Assembly: GCF_028994805.1 (NCBI RefSeq)
Contig: NZ_JAJQQP010000017.1
Location: 959-64,958, forward strand
From: Promicromonospora iranensis
GTDB lineage: Bacteria > Actinomycetota > Actinomycetes > Actinomycetales > Cellulomonadaceae
Reading direction: 5' to 3'
Length of the DNA: 64,000 bases
Under the pieces are notes generated by a model. It was not told where the DNA came from. It worked only from the letters and a program-made list of their open reading frames with translations, and did no database searches. Below are positions 34,595-42,281 of this stretch, in pieces (positions within the stretch are counted from its first letter, which is position 1; every line of letters begins with the position of its first letter). Position numbers and translations under genes: made by a program.

Positions 34595-35352
34595 GGCAGA
34601 ACCACGACTCTTCCGGCACTTCCGGTGCGCCGCGGGGCGGCCGGGTGCTGACGCTCGCCGCGGTCACGAGCACGGCGCTCGCGCTCGTGCTGGCCCTGCT
34701 CGTCGCACCGCCCGACGCCGTGCAGGGCCAGGCACAGCGCTGGATGTACCTGCACGTCCCGGCGGCGTGGTCGGCGTACGTGTGCTTCGCCGTCGTGCTC
34801 GTCGCGAGCCTTCCCATGGCGCTGCGCGGTGCGGTCCGGCCGCTGGCCGTGGCCCGGGCCGCGGCCGAGGCCGGGGTGGTGCTCACGACGCTGACCCTGG
34901 CCACCGGCAGCGTCTGGGGCGCCCAGACCTGGGGCACCTGGTGGGTGTGGGACGCCCGGGTGACGACGACGGTGGCCATGGGTCTGGTCTACGTCGCCCT
35001 CCTCGCGGCCCTGGCGCTCGCCACCGGGCCGGGCGGACGACGCGCCGCGGGACTCGTGGGCGTGCTCGGCTTCGCCCTGGTCCCGGTGGTGCACCTGTCA
35101 GTGGTGTGGTGGCGCACGCTCCACCAGCCGCCGACGTTGCTGGCGCCTGGTGCCGGGGCGCCGATCGCGCCCGCCATGGCGTGGGCGCTCGGGGCATCGG
35201 TCGTGGCGTGCATGCTGCTGACGGCGGTCGTGGTGCTGGCTCGCACGCGGCGGTACGCCCTGCTCACTTCCGCGGACCCCACCAAGGACGCCACACCGGA
35301 CGCCACCACCGACGCCGACAAGGCCGCCGACCGGCTCCGGGTGGCGCCATGA
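34591..35352 (+). CDS. ccmC: Heme-handling protein CcmC (System I cytochrome c maturation)
   Basis: A 253-residue heme-handling protein with six hydrophobic segments. The WWD motif 'GSVWGAQTWGTWWVWDARVT' lies at ~107-124, flanked by the two external histidines His55 (YLHVP) and His168 (VVHLSV), as in proteobacterial CcmC. CcmC loads heme onto the chaperone CcmE, encoded immediately downstream. ATG 34591 overlaps the upstream stop and its own stop overlaps ccmE (ATGA). The last ~30 residues are a Thr/Asp/Ala-rich cytoplasmic tail. System I genes are not the usual maturation route in actinobacteria. Confidence 0.92.
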   Translation: MRQNHDSSGTSGAPRGGRVLTLAAVTSTALALVLALLVAPPDAVQGQAQRWMYLHVPAAWSAYVCFAVVLVASLPMALRGAVRPLAVARAAAEAGVVLTTLTLATGSVWGAQTWGTWWVWDARVTTTVAMGLVYVALLAALALATGPGGRRAAGLVGVLGFALVPVVHLSVVWWRTLHQPPTLLAPGAGAPIAPAMAWALGASVVACMLLTAVVVLARTRRYALLTSADPTKDATPDATTDADKAADRLRVAP

Positions 35353-35747
35353 GGCCGGCGGTCCCCCGTGGCCGAGCGCGCGCCTGGCTCGTGCTGGCCA
35401 TCGCCGGCCTCGGCCTCGCCGGTCTGCTGGCCTCCGCAGCCCAGGACGGGCTCACCTACTGGGGTACGCCCAGCGAGCTGACGGCGCAGGGGCCGCCCGA
35501 ACGCGATGTGCGCCTCGGCGGCCTGGTGGTGACGGGCAGCGTGGTGGAAGAAGCAGCGGGCACCTCGTTCGTGCTGACCGACGGCGCCACCGACGTGACC
35601 GTGCGCTACGCGGGCGTGCTGCCCGCGACGGTCCGCGAGGGCGAGGGCGCGGTCGTCGAGGGTGTGCTCGACGGGCAGGTGCTCCACGCCCGGTCCGTGC
35701 TGCTGCGGCACTCGAACGAGTACCGGCCGCCCGAGGGCGCGTCATGA
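35349..35747 (+). CDS. ccmE: Heme chaperone CcmE
   Basis: A 132-residue protein with one N-terminal membrane anchor (~13-31) and a beta-barrel domain. The heme-binding motif HxxxY is present as His121-Ser-Asn-Glu-Tyr125 (LLRHSNEYRPPEG), matching the HDENY motif of E. coli CcmE; it is the histidine, not the cysteine, variant. CcmE carries heme covalently from CcmC to the CcmF/H ligation complex. It overlaps both neighbours by 4 bases. It is short, with little beyond the barrel. Confidence 0.93.
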   Translation: MRPAVPRGRARAWLVLAIAGLGLAGLLASAAQDGLTYWGTPSELTAQGPPERDVRLGGLVVTGSVVEEAAGTSFVLTDGATDVTVRYAGVLPATVREGEGAVVEGVLDGQVLHARSVLLRHSNEYRPPEGAS

Positions 35748-38233
35748 CGGCGGGGCTCATGGCGGGCGGCACCGTCCTGCTGGTCCTGGCGCTGACGGCG
35801 TCGGTGACCGCCGCGGTCGCGTGCGGCGCTGCTGCACGCACGCCGACCGCACGCACGCCCGGTCGGGAGCGGTTCGGCACGTGGGCGCTGGTCGGGAGCG
35901 CCGCGGCGATCGTCGCCGCCGTCGTGCTCCTGGAGGCCGCCCTGCTGCGCCAGGACACCACGTGGTCCTACGTGCAGCGCGTGACGGACACCGGCATGTC
36001 GGCGTACTACCGCGTCTCGGCGATGTGGTCCGCGCTGGAGGGATCGCTGCTGCTGTGGCTGGCCGCGCTCGCGACCGTCGCCGTGGTCGCCCTCTTCACG
36101 ACGCGTCGGCTGGCGCCGCCGGACCGGGCAACGGTCCTGAGCGTGCTCGCCGCGACGATCGCGCTGTTCTGCGTGGTGTCCCTGGTCGCGTCGCCGTTCA
36201 CGGCGTCGTCCGGGTCGGGCGGGTCGCCGAGCCCGTTGCTGCGCGACCACGTGGCCATGGGGATGCATCCCCCTCTGCTCTACGGCGGCTTCGCGGCCCT
36301 GGCCGTGCCCTACGCGCTGTCCGTGGCGGCGCTGGTGCGACGACGGCTGCCGCGGGGCTGGGCAGCGACCACCCGGGCCTGGAACGTCGGGGCGTGGACG
36401 CTGCTGACCGCCGGCGTCGGGCTCGGCGCGTGGTGGTCCTATGCCGTCCTCGGCTGGGGCGGGTACTGGGCCTGGGACCCGGTCGAGAACGCCTCGCTGC
36501 TGCCGTGGCTCGCGTCGACCGCGCTGCTGCACGCGGTGGGCCCGCGCACGCGGAGCGGACGGTGGCGCACCTGGGCGGTCGTCCTGTCCGGCCTCGGGTT
36601 CGTGCTCGTGGTCCTGGCGCAGCTCGTCACGCGGTCCGGGATCGTGGAGTCCGTCCACGCGTTCACGACGTCGGCGCTGGGCCCCGTCCTGGTGGCCGTG
36701 CTCGGTGTGGTGGCGGTGCCGTGGGTGATCCTGCTCGGGCGTGCCCGCTCCCCCGCAGCGCCCACGCCCCTGGGCGACGCCCAGGGCGGGAGCGGTGTAC
36801 GGAGCGGTGTACGAAACTCTGTCCGGGCGACCGCACTGGACGGCCAGCGCGCGCTGCTGATCGTCGTCCTCGTGGTGGTGGCCGTCGGCACGCTGCTGCC
36901 CACGGCGCTCCTGCTGCTCACCGGGGAGCGGGTCTCCGTGGGCCCGCCCTGGTATCAGCGCACGCTGGCACCGTTCGCGCTGCTGCTCCTGGTGCTGCTC
37001 GCCACGGCGCCCTGGCTCGCCCGGTCCCGCAGGCCGCCGCACCCACTCGTCCCGGGGGCTGTCGGCGCGGTGGTGTGCTGCGTCGTCGGCCTCACGGTCC
37101 GCGACCCCGTGCTGGCCGTCGTGGCCGGGCTGGCCGCGTTCACCGTCACCGCTGGGGTTCCCGTGCGCCGCGGACGGGCCGGCCCGGGACCCGACCGGCA
37201 CGCGACCGGCTCCTGGCTCGCGCACACCGGCGTCGCGCTGGGTGCGGTCGCCGTCATCGCCGGGAGCCACGGGACGGTGCGGGAGGCGGTGCTGCCCGTC
37301 GGTGAGACGTTGAGCGCAGGGGACACCACGGCGACGCTCGTCCGCCTCGACCGGCTCGACGAGGCAGGCCGACAGGTGGCCGAGGCCGAGCTCCTCGTCG
37401 GCCGGGACGGAGAGCTCGTCGGCACCGCCCGACCGCAGCTGCGCTGGTATGCCGACGACGCGGCGATGCTCGCCGGGCCGGACATCCGCAGCAGCTTCCT
37501 CGAGGACGTGTACGTCACCCTCCTGGACGCCGACCCCGCCGCGGGCACCGCGACCGTACGGCTCGCGGTGACACCGCTGGTCGGGTGGATCTGGGCCGGC
37601 GTCGCGCTCGCCGTCGCCGGCGGCACGCTGGCGGCCGTGCCCGGCCGGCGGTCCGGCGGCCGAGGCCGGCTCGGCGCCGGTCCCCGGCCGGCCTCCGGCT
37701 CGACGGCCCCCGCCCACCATCCCCTGTCCCCGCGGACGACGGCCCGGGTACTGACGGTCGTGGTGCTACCGATGCTCGTGCTCGGCCTGGCGGGTTGCGC
37801 CTCGACCGAGGAGGACGAGCCGAGCCCGGCCCCGCCGCTGGCCGGCGAGGGTCTCGACGGGCGCGAGTACGACGTCGCCGAGCTGCGCGGCTCGGTGGTG
37901 CTCGTCACGGCCTGGGCATCGTGGTGCGCCCCGTGCCGGGACGAGATGCCCGTGCTCGCCGACGCCCAGGAGGAGCTCGGGGACGCCGGGCTGGAAGTGC
38001 TCGGCATCAACGTCCGCGACCTGCCCGAGCCCGCACGGCAGTTCGCCGCCGAGCACGAGGTGTCGTTCCCGAGCATCGTGGACCAGCAGGGCACCATGTC
38101 GGTCGCCTGGGGTCTGCGCGGTGTCCCGGTCACCTATCTCGTGGACCGCGAGGGCCACCTCGTCGAACGGCATCCCGGGCCGGTCACGGCGACCTGGATC
38201 GACACCGTCGTGGAACCGGAGGTGCGCGGATGA
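35744..38233 (+). CDS. ccmF: CcmF heme ligase fused to CcmG thioredoxin
   Basis: An 829-residue fusion. Residues 1-~645 are CcmF with many membrane helices, 'AMGMHPPLLYGGF' (His175) and the WWD motif 'GWGGYWAWDPVENASLLPWL' (~237-256). After a cytoplasmic-type linker, a helix ending in a lipobox-like LAGC (Cys685) leads to a TlpA/CcmG thioredoxin domain with the active site WCAPC (Cys728, Cys731) and 'GVPVTYLVD'. The topology is consistent, placing both active sites outside. CcmF ligates heme to apocytochrome; CcmG keeps its CxxCH reduced. No stop or clear internal start separates them. ATG 35744 overlaps ccmE. Confidence 0.92.
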   Translation: MTAGLMAGGTVLLVLALTASVTAAVACGAAARTPTARTPGRERFGTWALVGSAAAIVAAVVLLEAALLRQDTTWSYVQRVTDTGMSAYYRVSAMWSALEGSLLLWLAALATVAVVALFTTRRLAPPDRATVLSVLAATIALFCVVSLVASPFTASSGSGGSPSPLLRDHVAMGMHPPLLYGGFAALAVPYALSVAALVRRRLPRGWAATTRAWNVGAWTLLTAGVGLGAWWSYAVLGWGGYWAWDPVENASLLPWLASTALLHAVGPRTRSGRWRTWAVVLSGLGFVLVVLAQLVTRSGIVESVHAFTTSALGPVLVAVLGVVAVPWVILLGRARSPAAPTPLGDAQGGSGVRSGVRNSVRATALDGQRALLIVVLVVVAVGTLLPTALLLLTGERVSVGPPWYQRTLAPFALLLLVLLATAPWLARSRRPPHPLVPGAVGAVVCCVVGLTVRDPVLAVVAGLAAFTVTAGVPVRRGRAGPGPDRHATGSWLAHTGVALGAVAVIAGSHGTVREAVLPVGETLSAGDTTATLVRLDRLDEAGRQVAEAELLVGRDGELVGTARPQLRWYADDAAMLAGPDIRSSFLEDVYVTLLDADPAAGTATVRLAVTPLVGWIWAGVALAVAGGTLAAVPGRRSGGRGRLGAGPRPASGSTAPAHHPLSPRTTARVLTVVVLPMLVLGLAGCASTEEDEPSPAPPLAGEGLDGREYDVAELRGSVVLVTAWASWCAPCRDEMPVLADAQEELGDAGLEVLGINVRDLPEPARQFAAEHEVSFPSIVDQQGTMSVAWGLRGVPVTYLVDREGHLVERHPGPVTATWIDTVVEPEVRG

Positions 38234-39159
38234 CCCGGCGTCGTCCCGGGGCCGTGGCCGTGCTGGCGGCCGTCGTGGCCCTCGTCGCGGTGGCCGGGGC
38301 GGTGTTCGCCGTCGCGGGCCAGGAGCCGCCGACGCCGCGCGAGCAGACCCGCGCGGTCGCGAGCACGCTGCGCTGCCCGTCCTGCGTCGGGGAGCACGTC
38401 GCCGACTCGACGTCGCCCGTCGCCGAGTCGATGCGCCTGGTGGTGGCTGAGCAGCTCGACGCCGGCCGCTCCCCGGACCAGGTGCGGGCCTGGTTCGCCG
38501 ACGCCTACGGCGACGACGTGCTGCTCGAGCCGCCACGACGCGGCCCGGGCTGGGCGCTCTGGGTGGTGCCCCTGGTCGTGGTCGGCGCGGCGTCGCTGTG
38601 GTTCGCCCGACGGCGAGGACGGCCCGCCCTCGGCACCACGGCGGTCGTCGTCGGTGTGACGCTGCTCGGCGTCTGGTGGCTGGCGCCGGGTGCGCTGACC
38701 GGCCCGGACGACGCCGCCCGGGCCGGGACGGACGACACGACGAACAGCACGGCAGACGGCACAGCCAGCCCTCCACGCGTCGCCGTGACCGTGCTCGAGG
38801 ACGCAGCGGCCGACCAGCCCGGCCGCGTCGAGCTGCGGGCGGCACTCGCCCGCCAGCTCGAGAAGGCGGGGCGCACGGACGACTCGGTCGCCCAGTGGGC
38901 CGCCGCGGTACGGCTCCGGCCGATGGACCCGGACCTGCGCTACCGCCATGCGTTCGCGCTGGTGCGCACGGGCGCGTCCGGCGAGGCGGTCTCGGTGCTG
39001 GACGGCACGCTGACGGTCGACCCCGACCATGCGCCGACCCTCCTGCTGCTCGGCTCCGTGCTCGAGGAGTCCGACCCCGAGCGCTCGGCAGAGCTCCGGG
39101 AGCGGTACCGGGCGGCGCGCGACGGCGCCGAGGAACAGTCGGCCGAGGTGCCGCCATGA
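38230..39159 (+). CDS. ccmH: CcmH with C-terminal TPR (CcmH/CcmI-like)
   Basis: A 309-residue protein. After an N-terminal membrane segment it carries the CcmH redox motif LRCPSC (Cys49, Cys52) and 'SPDQVRAWFADAYGDDVLLE', typical of CcmH. Two further helices (~100-150) precede a TPR-like region ('RVELRAALARQLEKAGRTDD', 'HAPTLLLLGSVLEESD') resembling the CcmI part that binds apocytochrome C-termini. It works with CcmG in thiol reduction and with CcmF in ligation. ATG 38230 overlaps the ccmFG stop and its own stop overlaps the cupredoxin gene. Confidence 0.92.
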   Translation: MTRRRPGAVAVLAAVVALVAVAGAVFAVAGQEPPTPREQTRAVASTLRCPSCVGEHVADSTSPVAESMRLVVAEQLDAGRSPDQVRAWFADAYGDDVLLEPPRRGPGWALWVVPLVVVGAASLWFARRRGRPALGTTAVVVGVTLLGVWWLAPGALTGPDDAARAGTDDTTNSTADGTASPPRVAVTVLEDAAADQPGRVELRAALARQLEKAGRTDDSVAQWAAAVRLRPMDPDLRYRHAFALVRTGASGEAVSVLDGTLTVDPDHAPTLLLLGSVLEESDPERSAELRERYRAARDGAEEQSAEVPP

Positions 39160-39557
39160 GGCGGCGGGCCGCCCGAGCCGTACCGGCGGTGCTCCTGGCC
39201 GCCGTCCTGGCCGCGGGCTGCTCGGCGTCGGACGACGGCGCGCCGGGACCCGACATGTCCGGGGTCGTGACTTCGACGCTGCGGGTCGGCCTGACCGAGT
39301 GGAGCATCGAGACCGGCGGCGCCGTACCCGCGGCGGGTGAGCTCACCGTGCTGGTGACCAACACGGGCGCCACGGGCCACGACCTCGTCGTGCACGGCGA
39401 GCACGGCACCTGGCAGACGCCGGTCCTCGCCGCGGGCGAGCGGCACGAGCTGACCGTCACCGCGGTGCCGGGCGAGACGCTCGAGCTGGTCTGCAGCGTC
39501 TCCGGGCACCATGCCGCCGGCATGAGCGCGGAGCTCGACGTCGCGGAGGACCGGTGA
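39156..39557 (+). CDS. Type-1 copper (cupredoxin) lipoprotein
   Basis: A 133-residue lipoprotein (lipobox AAGC, Cys22) with a complete blue-copper ligand set: His75 (ATGHDLVVH), Cys113, His118 and Met123 in 'CSVSGHHAAGM' (C-x4-H-x4-M). It could shuttle electrons to the cytochrome domain of subunit II or deliver copper to CuA/CuB. Both ends overlap neighbours by 4 bases (ATGA, GTGA). Unlike the lipoprotein at 30215 it retains all copper ligands, which argues for a redox or copper-delivery role. Confidence 0.85.
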   Translation: MRRRAARAVPAVLLAAVLAAGCSASDDGAPGPDMSGVVTSTLRVGLTEWSIETGGAVPAAGELTVLVTNTGATGHDLVVHGEHGTWQTPVLAAGERHELTVTAVPGETLELVCSVSGHHAAGMSAELDVAEDR

Positions 39558-41521
39558 ACCGCCAGTCGTCCGCAGCCGCCCTGGCGACCGTGTCCGGCGT
39601 CGCGCTCGCGGCCGCGGTGGTCGCTGCCGTCTGGGGGCTGGTGGCCGGCGGGATGACCGACCCCGTGCTGCGCGACCCGGGCGCCCTCGTCCGGTGGGGG
39701 CTGCCGCTCACCGAGGTGGTCGCCCGGCTGTCGGCAACGGTGACGATCGGCGGGCTGGCGCTGGCGACAGCGGTCCTGGCACCCGCCGCGGCCGCCCCGG
39801 CCGTTCGAGCGGCCACGGTCTCCGCCGTGGTCTGGGCAGCGGCCCAGGCGGTCTGTCTGCCCCTCACGGCCCTCACCGTCGTCGGCTCCCCGACCGCCGA
39901 CGACGGCACCCCCGCCCTCGGCGTGCTGCTCGGCACGCCTCTGGGACCATCCCTCCTCTGGGCCGCGGCGCTGGCCCTGGTGGTGGCGGTCGTGCTGCTG
40001 GTGGTGTCTCGCCCCGGCCGCGTACCCGCCGCCCTCATGGTCGCGCTCCTCGCGCTGGTCCCGGTCGCCGCCGCCGGGCACGCCGGGCACGGACCGGGCC
40101 ACGGCGCGGCCTCCGCGCTGTGGCTCCACCTCGGCGCGGCCACGATCTGGGCGGGCGGGCTGCTGGTGCTGGTGGCGCTCACGTACGCGCCGGGGGCCGG
40201 TCCGGCCCGTGGTGCCGCCTCCCTCACCACGGTCCGGCGGTTCTCGCGGGTGGCGGGCTGGTGCTACGTCGTCGTCGCCGCGTCGGGCCTGTTCGCCGTG
40301 CTCGAGCTGTCCGTCTCGCCCAGCGCGCTCCTGACCACCGGGTGGGGCGCCCTGCTCCTGGCCAAGGCGGCCCTGTTCGCCGGCCTCGGCGTCGCCGGGT
40401 GGGCCCATCGCCGGCGGGTGCTCGCGCGCGCCGCGCTGACCGGTGGGCAGCCCCTCGCCCGGCTCGCCCTCGGTGAGGTGGTGGTGCTGGCAGCGGCCGT
40501 CGGGCTCGGCGTCGCCCTCGGGGCCTCCGCGCCACCGTCCGCCCCCGCCGACGCCGGAGCGCTGCCACCGCTCTCGGTGTCGACCGCCCTGAGCCGATGG
40601 AGCCCGGAGCCGGTGCTGGCGCTGGCGGCGCTCGCCGGGCTGGTGACCTACGTGCGGTGGGTCGTCCGGCTGGCCCGGCGCGGGGACCGCTGGCCCGCGG
40701 GCCGGGTGGTCGCCTGGGTCGCCGCCATGGTCCTGCTGCTCTGGGTCACCAGCGGTGGTCCGGCAGCGTACGGCCATGTGCTGATCAGTGCCCACATGGT
40801 GCAGCACATGGTGCTGGTCACCGCGCTCCCGGTGCTCGCGGCCCTGGCGTCGCCGGTGACCCTCGCGCTGCGCGCTCTGCCGGCCACGACGGACGGCCCG
40901 CCCGGGCCGCGGGACCGCCTGCTCGCCGTGCTCGGCAGCAGAGCCGCGCGGGTGCTCCTGCACCCGGTGGTGGCGACCGCCAACGTCGTGGTCAGCATGG
41001 CCGTCTTCTACGCGACGCCGCTGTTCGATCGGAGCCTGACCAACGGCGTCGTGCACCTGCTGGCGGTGCTGCACTTCAGCCTGGCGGGGTACGCGTTCAT
41101 GACGATCCTCATCGGCACGGACCCCGTGCCGCACCGGCCGCCGTACCCGCTGCGGCTGCTCATGCTGGCGCCCGCCATGGTGCTGCACACCGGGCTGGGG
41201 CTCGTGCTGGTCACCAGCTCGCAGGTGGTGCTCGCCGCCACGGTGCTGGCCGAGTCGCGGCCGGCCTGGCTCACCGACCCGGTGACCGACCAGCAGGCCG
41301 CCGGGGCGCTCGTCTGGGCGCTCGGCGAGGTGCCCGCGCTGGGCATCGCACTGCTGATCGCCGCCCGCTGGGCGGCGGCGGACGAACGGGACCAGCGCAG
41401 GGCGGCCCGCCGGGCCGTGGCCGAGCCCCGCGCCGTCAGCCCTTCGAGCCCGTCGTCGCGATCCCCTGCACGAAGTACCGCTGGCCCGCGAAGAACAGGA
41501 GGATCATCGGCACGGTCGTGA
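39554..41521 (+). CDS. ctaG: CopD-CtaG fusion membrane protein (copper delivery/oxidase assembly)
   Basis: A 655-residue polytopic protein. Residues ~1-330 are CopD-like (nine or so helices with 'AAAGHAGHGPGHGAASALWL' His-rich loop), and ~345-615 are the caa3-type CtaG domain ('HVLISAHMVQHMVLVTALPV', 'FYATPLFDRSLTNG'). This fusion is common in actinobacteria and serves copper uptake/oxidase assembly. The C-terminal ~40 residues are Ser/Pro/Arg-rich and are encoded antisense to the end of the ABC permease gene, an 86-base convergent overlap. GTG 39554 overlaps the cupredoxin stop. Last gene of the operon. Confidence 0.9.
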   Translation: MNRQSSAAALATVSGVALAAAVVAAVWGLVAGGMTDPVLRDPGALVRWGLPLTEVVARLSATVTIGGLALATAVLAPAAAAPAVRAATVSAVVWAAAQAVCLPLTALTVVGSPTADDGTPALGVLLGTPLGPSLLWAAALALVVAVVLLVVSRPGRVPAALMVALLALVPVAAAGHAGHGPGHGAASALWLHLGAATIWAGGLLVLVALTYAPGAGPARGAASLTTVRRFSRVAGWCYVVVAASGLFAVLELSVSPSALLTTGWGALLLAKAALFAGLGVAGWAHRRRVLARAALTGGQPLARLALGEVVVLAAAVGLGVALGASAPPSAPADAGALPPLSVSTALSRWSPEPVLALAALAGLVTYVRWVVRLARRGDRWPAGRVVAWVAAMVLLLWVTSGGPAAYGHVLISAHMVQHMVLVTALPVLAALASPVTLALRALPATTDGPPGPRDRLLAVLGSRAARVLLHPVVATANVVVSMAVFYATPLFDRSLTNGVVHLLAVLHFSLAGYAFMTILIGTDPVPHRPPYPLRLLMLAPAMVLHTGLGLVLVTSSQVVLAATVLAESRPAWLTDPVTDQQAAGALVWALGEVPALGIALLIAARWAAADERDQRRAARRAVAEPRAVSPSSPSSRSPARSTAGPRRTGGSSARS

Positions 41522-42281
41522 TGACCGACGCCGTGACCACCACCTCCCACTGCGACTCGCCGCCGGGGCCGAACTGGTCGATCACCGCCTTGAGACCGCG
41601 CGGCACGGTAAAGGTCGACGTGTCCTGCAGGTACACCAGCGGGCGCATCAGGTCGGTCCAGGAGGCCTGCGCCTCGAAGAGGAACGTCAGCACCAGCGCC
41701 GGGCGGCACAGCGGCACCGCCACCAGCCAGAACAACTTCCACTCGCTCGCGCCGTCGAGCCGGGCCGCCTCGAACGGCTCGCGCGGCAGGCTCAGGAAGA
41801 ACTGCCGCAGCAGGAACACGTAGAACGCGCTCGCGAACAGGTTCTGCGCCCACAGCGGCACGTGGGTGCCCACGAACCCGAGCTGGTGCCAGATCAGGTA
41901 GGTCGGGATCAGGGTCACGGCGCCCGGCAGCATCATCGTCGCGAGCACCAGCCCGAACAACGGTCCGCGCCCGCGGAACCGGTAGTGCGCGAAGCCCCAC
42001 GCGACCAGGGCGCTGGAGACCGTCACGGCGGTGGCCGCGAGCGCCGTGACGACCAGCGTGTTGCCCAGCCAGAGCGCGAGGGGCGCGGACTCCCACACGG
42101 TGAGGTAGTTCTCGAGCGTGGGGTGCCGGGGTATCAGCCGGTTGTCGAAGATCTCGGCGCGCGGCTTGAGCGACGCCGACAGCAGCCAGACCAGCGGGTA
42201 GACGAAGACGACGGTGAGCGCGACCAGGGCGACGAGGACCGGGACGCGCGTCCAGCGCCGGCGCTGGGTCGCGGCGCTCAT
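41436..42281 (-). CDS. Carbohydrate ABC transporter permease (MalG type)
   Basis: A 281-residue permease with six helices and the EAA loop 'EPFEAARLDGASEWKLFWLV' that docks the ATPase. The N-terminal 'YPLVWLLSASLKPRAEI' and C-terminal 'GQRYFVQGIATTGSKG' are hallmarks of the CUT1 MalG family. ATG 42281 overlaps the stop of the upstream permease (ATGA). No ATPase is encoded in the cluster; CUT1 importers of actinobacteria often share a genome-wide MsiK-like ATPase. Confidence 0.93.
   Translation of the reverse strand: MSAATQRRRWTRVPVLVALVALTVVFVYPLVWLLSASLKPRAEIFDNRLIPRHPTLENYLTVWESAPLALWLGNTLVVTALAATAVTVSSALVAWGFAHYRFRGRGPLFGLVLATMMLPGAVTLIPTYLIWHQLGFVGTHVPLWAQNLFASAFYVFLLRQFFLSLPREPFEAARLDGASEWKLFWLVAVPLCRPALVLTFLFEAQASWTDLMRPLVYLQDTSTFTVPRGLKAVIDQFGPGGESQWEVVVTASVITTVPMILLFFAGQRYFVQGIATTGSKG

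Noticed and set aside
36788-36811. 12-bp tandem duplication (GGAGCGGTGTAC twice) in ccmF
   Set aside because: It is in frame in a cytoplasmic loop of CcmF and needs no special explanation.
37766-41188. Very long open frame on the minus strand opposite the ccm/ctaG genes
   Set aside because: It is a by-product of high GC: the translation is low-complexity Arg/Gly/His/Gln and has no domain, while the plus strand carries well-conserved proteins.
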